Source: Succinatimonas sp. CAG:777
GTDB taxonomy: Bacteria > Pseudomonadota > Gammaproteobacteria > Enterobacterales > Succinivibrionaceae
Length of the DNA: 6,545 nucleotides
NCBI GenBank assembly: GCA_000431835.1
Contig: HF987917.1
Span: 1-6,545 of the forward strand
Reading direction: 5' to 3'
A program made the translations under genes and the position numbers. The notes under the pieces were generated by a model. It searched no databases, was not told the DNA's origin, and saw only the letters and a program-made list of their open reading frames with translations. Numbering within the stretch: position 1 is the first letter of the stretch; the number at the start of each line of letters is the position of its first letter. Below, in pieces: positions 5,748-6,545 of the stretch.

Positions 5748-5753
5748 AGGAGA
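5748..5753 (+). promoter_or_regulatory. Ribosome-binding site for the GNAT gene
   Basis: AGGAGA, 5 nt before ATG 5759, a strong site that selects this start over the internal ATG codons at residues 14 and 21. Confidence 0.8.
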
Positions 5754-5758
5754 TAAAT

Positions 5759-6331
5759 ATGCAATTTCTTCATGAATTAGCTGAAAAAGCAGTACATATG
5801 AAAAACATCAGATTTAACATGAAAAGAGCTTACAAAATTCGCCGTGATCTTACAGAACAGGTAGAGGTAGGAGATGGGGTTACTCTTACCTTCAAACGAG
5901 GTGAAGCTAAGTATCTAAAGCAGATTGAAAACTTGCATTTAGAACTTTTCAGACAACCTCTCTATCCATGGTTAGTTTGGTTATACCGCTTTAGAGCAAA
6001 AGAGCTTATAAGCATTGTTGTCGATAATAATGACAAAGTAATAGCTTATGATCTTTTCTTTTTCCAGCCTGTAGAAGCAAATCAAAAAGTCATACATGAA
6101 CTCTATGTCGGTGTTGAATACAAGTACCAGGATAAAGGCATTGGTGTAAAGCTAAGACAGTACTCTTCAAAATGCTATGACGAAGGCTACTTAGATGGTA
6201 TTTCAACACTAGCTGCCTTTGATAATATCAAAGCATTAAGAACTGCTCAAAAGTCTGGTTTTGCTATTACCAAGACAAGTGCTAAGCCATTAGCTCACTA
6301 TCTTTACAAGCATCTTACTAGACGTTATTAG
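5759..6331 (+). CDS. GNAT-family N-acetyltransferase, substrate unknown
   Basis: A 190-residue, probably cytosolic protein. Residues about 41-172 form a GNAT fold: a beta-alpha start (VTLTFKRGEAKYLKQI), a central strand KVIAYDLFFFQP (93-104), strand beta-4 VIHELYVG (111-118), then the acetyl-CoA pyrophosphate loop Q-D-K-G-I-G (124-129), matching the Q/R-x-x-G-x-G/A signature. Asn156 with the following helix and SGF (166-168) fit GNAT motif B. The N-terminal 35 residues are basic and helical-looking, and the C-terminus ends in a basic tail (HLTRRY). The aromatic segment YPWLVWLYRF (69-78) probably lies near the acceptor pocket and is not long enough for a membrane helix. I do not recognise a specific subfamily, so the acceptor cannot be named. 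It is transcribed divergently from the binding protein, which alone does not imply shared function. Confidence 0.8.
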   Translation: MQFLHELAEKAVHMKNIRFNMKRAYKIRRDLTEQVEVGDGVTLTFKRGEAKYLKQIENLHLELFRQPLYPWLVWLYRFRAKELISIVVDNNDKVIAYDLFFFQPVEANQKVIHELYVGVEYKYQDKGIGVKLRQYSSKCYDEGYLDGISTLAAFDNIKALRTAQKSGFAITKTSAKPLAHYLYKHLTRRY

Positions 6332-6428
6332 GTCAAGAGCTGTTAGTAACTTATATTTGAGCGTAAAAAAAACTTTAGGCTTATTCAAGTGGAGATTTAG
6401 CCTGTTAAAAATCATTTTCAGGATTATT

Positions 6429-6457
6429 TTGACTGTTTTATCTGTATAATCGATCAT
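6429..6457 (+). promoter_or_regulatory. Promoter region for the gene starting at 6478
   Basis: TTGACT (6429-6434, five of six -35 consensus bases) and a perfect TATAAT (6445-6450) are present but only 10 bp apart, too close for one sigma-70 promoter. With 17-bp spacing TTGACT would pair with GATCAT (6452-6457), a weak -10. The TATAAT box may instead act with a poor -35. A promoter here is likely, but its exact form is unclear. Confidence 0.4.
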
Positions 6458-6477
6458 AGATTGGTCGGAGAATAATA

Positions 6478-6545
6478 ATGAAAGATATCAGCTCAACAGG
6501 CTCATTTATAGATTTTACTTTAGAGAACTTTATCTATGTTGATAA
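6478..6545 (+). CDS. N-terminal fragment of a gene cut by the window edge; possibly AAA-ATPase-like/DUF1703 protein
   Basis: ATG 6478 opens a frame with no stop to the end of the window, giving 22 complete codons. GGAG at 6467-6470, 7 nt upstream, and promoter-like boxes before it support a true start. The visible protein contains STGSFIDF and, at its end, ENFIYVD. A short phrase of the form F-x-(6-8)-N-x-x-YVDKT opens many proteins with an N-terminal AAA-ATPase-like domain (PF09820) and a C-terminal DUF1703 nuclease-like domain. The match here rests on a few residues, and the expected Lys-Thr lies beyond the window edge. The frame is reasonably sure; the family is a suggestion only. Confidence 0.5.
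   Translation, partial: MKDISSTGSFIDFTLENFIYVD

Noticed and set aside
6371..6406. Possible terminator after the GNAT gene (AGGCT 6377-6381 / AGCCT 6399-6403)
   Set aside because: A five-base stem with a 17-base loop and no U-run after it; too weak to call.
6451..6467. Hairpin CGATC / GGTCG next to the last ribosome site
   Set aside because: Five pairs including a wobble; it would be cut by the likely transcription start from the TATAAT box at 6445-6450.
1..6545. CRISPR array, tRNA or rRNA gene, insertion sequence, toxin-antitoxin pair or phage gene
   Set aside because: No regularly spaced repeats, cloverleaf, transposase, terminal repeats or recognisable phage or toxin proteins were seen on either strand.

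Overview
This is an AT-rich bacterial window, most likely chromosomal DNA of a gammaproteobacterium. The best evidence is a clear RcsF lipoprotein whose gene is followed directly by trmO (tsaA/yaeB); these two genes are also neighbours in Escherichia coli. GltX and a YcdX-type PHP phosphatase of enterobacterial type support the same placement. The sequence is too AT-rich and too diverged to be E. coli. A host-associated anaerobic group such as the Succinivibrionaceae would fit, but that is a guess from overall flavour, not something the sequence proves.

Layout. Positions 1-154 are a gltX leader with a perfect 11-bp GNRA-capped hairpin, a weak extended -10 promoter and an 8-nt stretch complementary to the gltX ribosome-binding region. 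gltX (155-1558) ends at an intrinsic terminator (1567-1588). A tight co-directional run follows: rcsF (1608-2012), trmO (1984-2721, overlapping rcsF by 29 nt), a HAD-Nudix fusion (2715-4004, overlapping trmO by 7 nt) and a YcdX-like PHP phosphatase (4027-4773). The overlaps and 22-nt gap suggest one transcript. It ends at a palindrome centred on the PHP stop codon, followed by a strong bidirectional terminator (4796-4821). That terminator also serves the convergent gene for a periplasmic amino-acid-binding protein (4847-5602, minus). A 156-nt divergent spacer carries promoter-like elements and two small inverted repeats, then a GNAT acetyltransferase gene (5759-6331) follows. After a 146-nt gap without a clear terminator, a new gene starts at 6478 and runs off the window; its 22 visible residues weakly resemble the start of AAA-ATPase-like/DUF1703 proteins. 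No gap without a gene exceeds 300 bases.

Functions. The genes serve translation (glutamyl-tRNA charging; m6t6A37 tRNA modification by TrmO), envelope sensing (RcsF), small-molecule phosphate chemistry (HAD, Nudix and PHP domains in adjacent genes), amino-acid uptake (a solute-binding protein with no transporter genes beside it) and an unassigned acetylation. I see no tRNA or rRNA gene, CRISPR array, insertion sequence, phage gene or recognised defence system. The most unusual items are the HAD/Nudix_N/Nudix three-part protein next to a PHP phosphatase, the possible ribosome-site-masking leader of gltX, and an Asp in place of a zinc-ligand His in GltX. Most of the window is ordinary chromosome, and I do not claim a new system.
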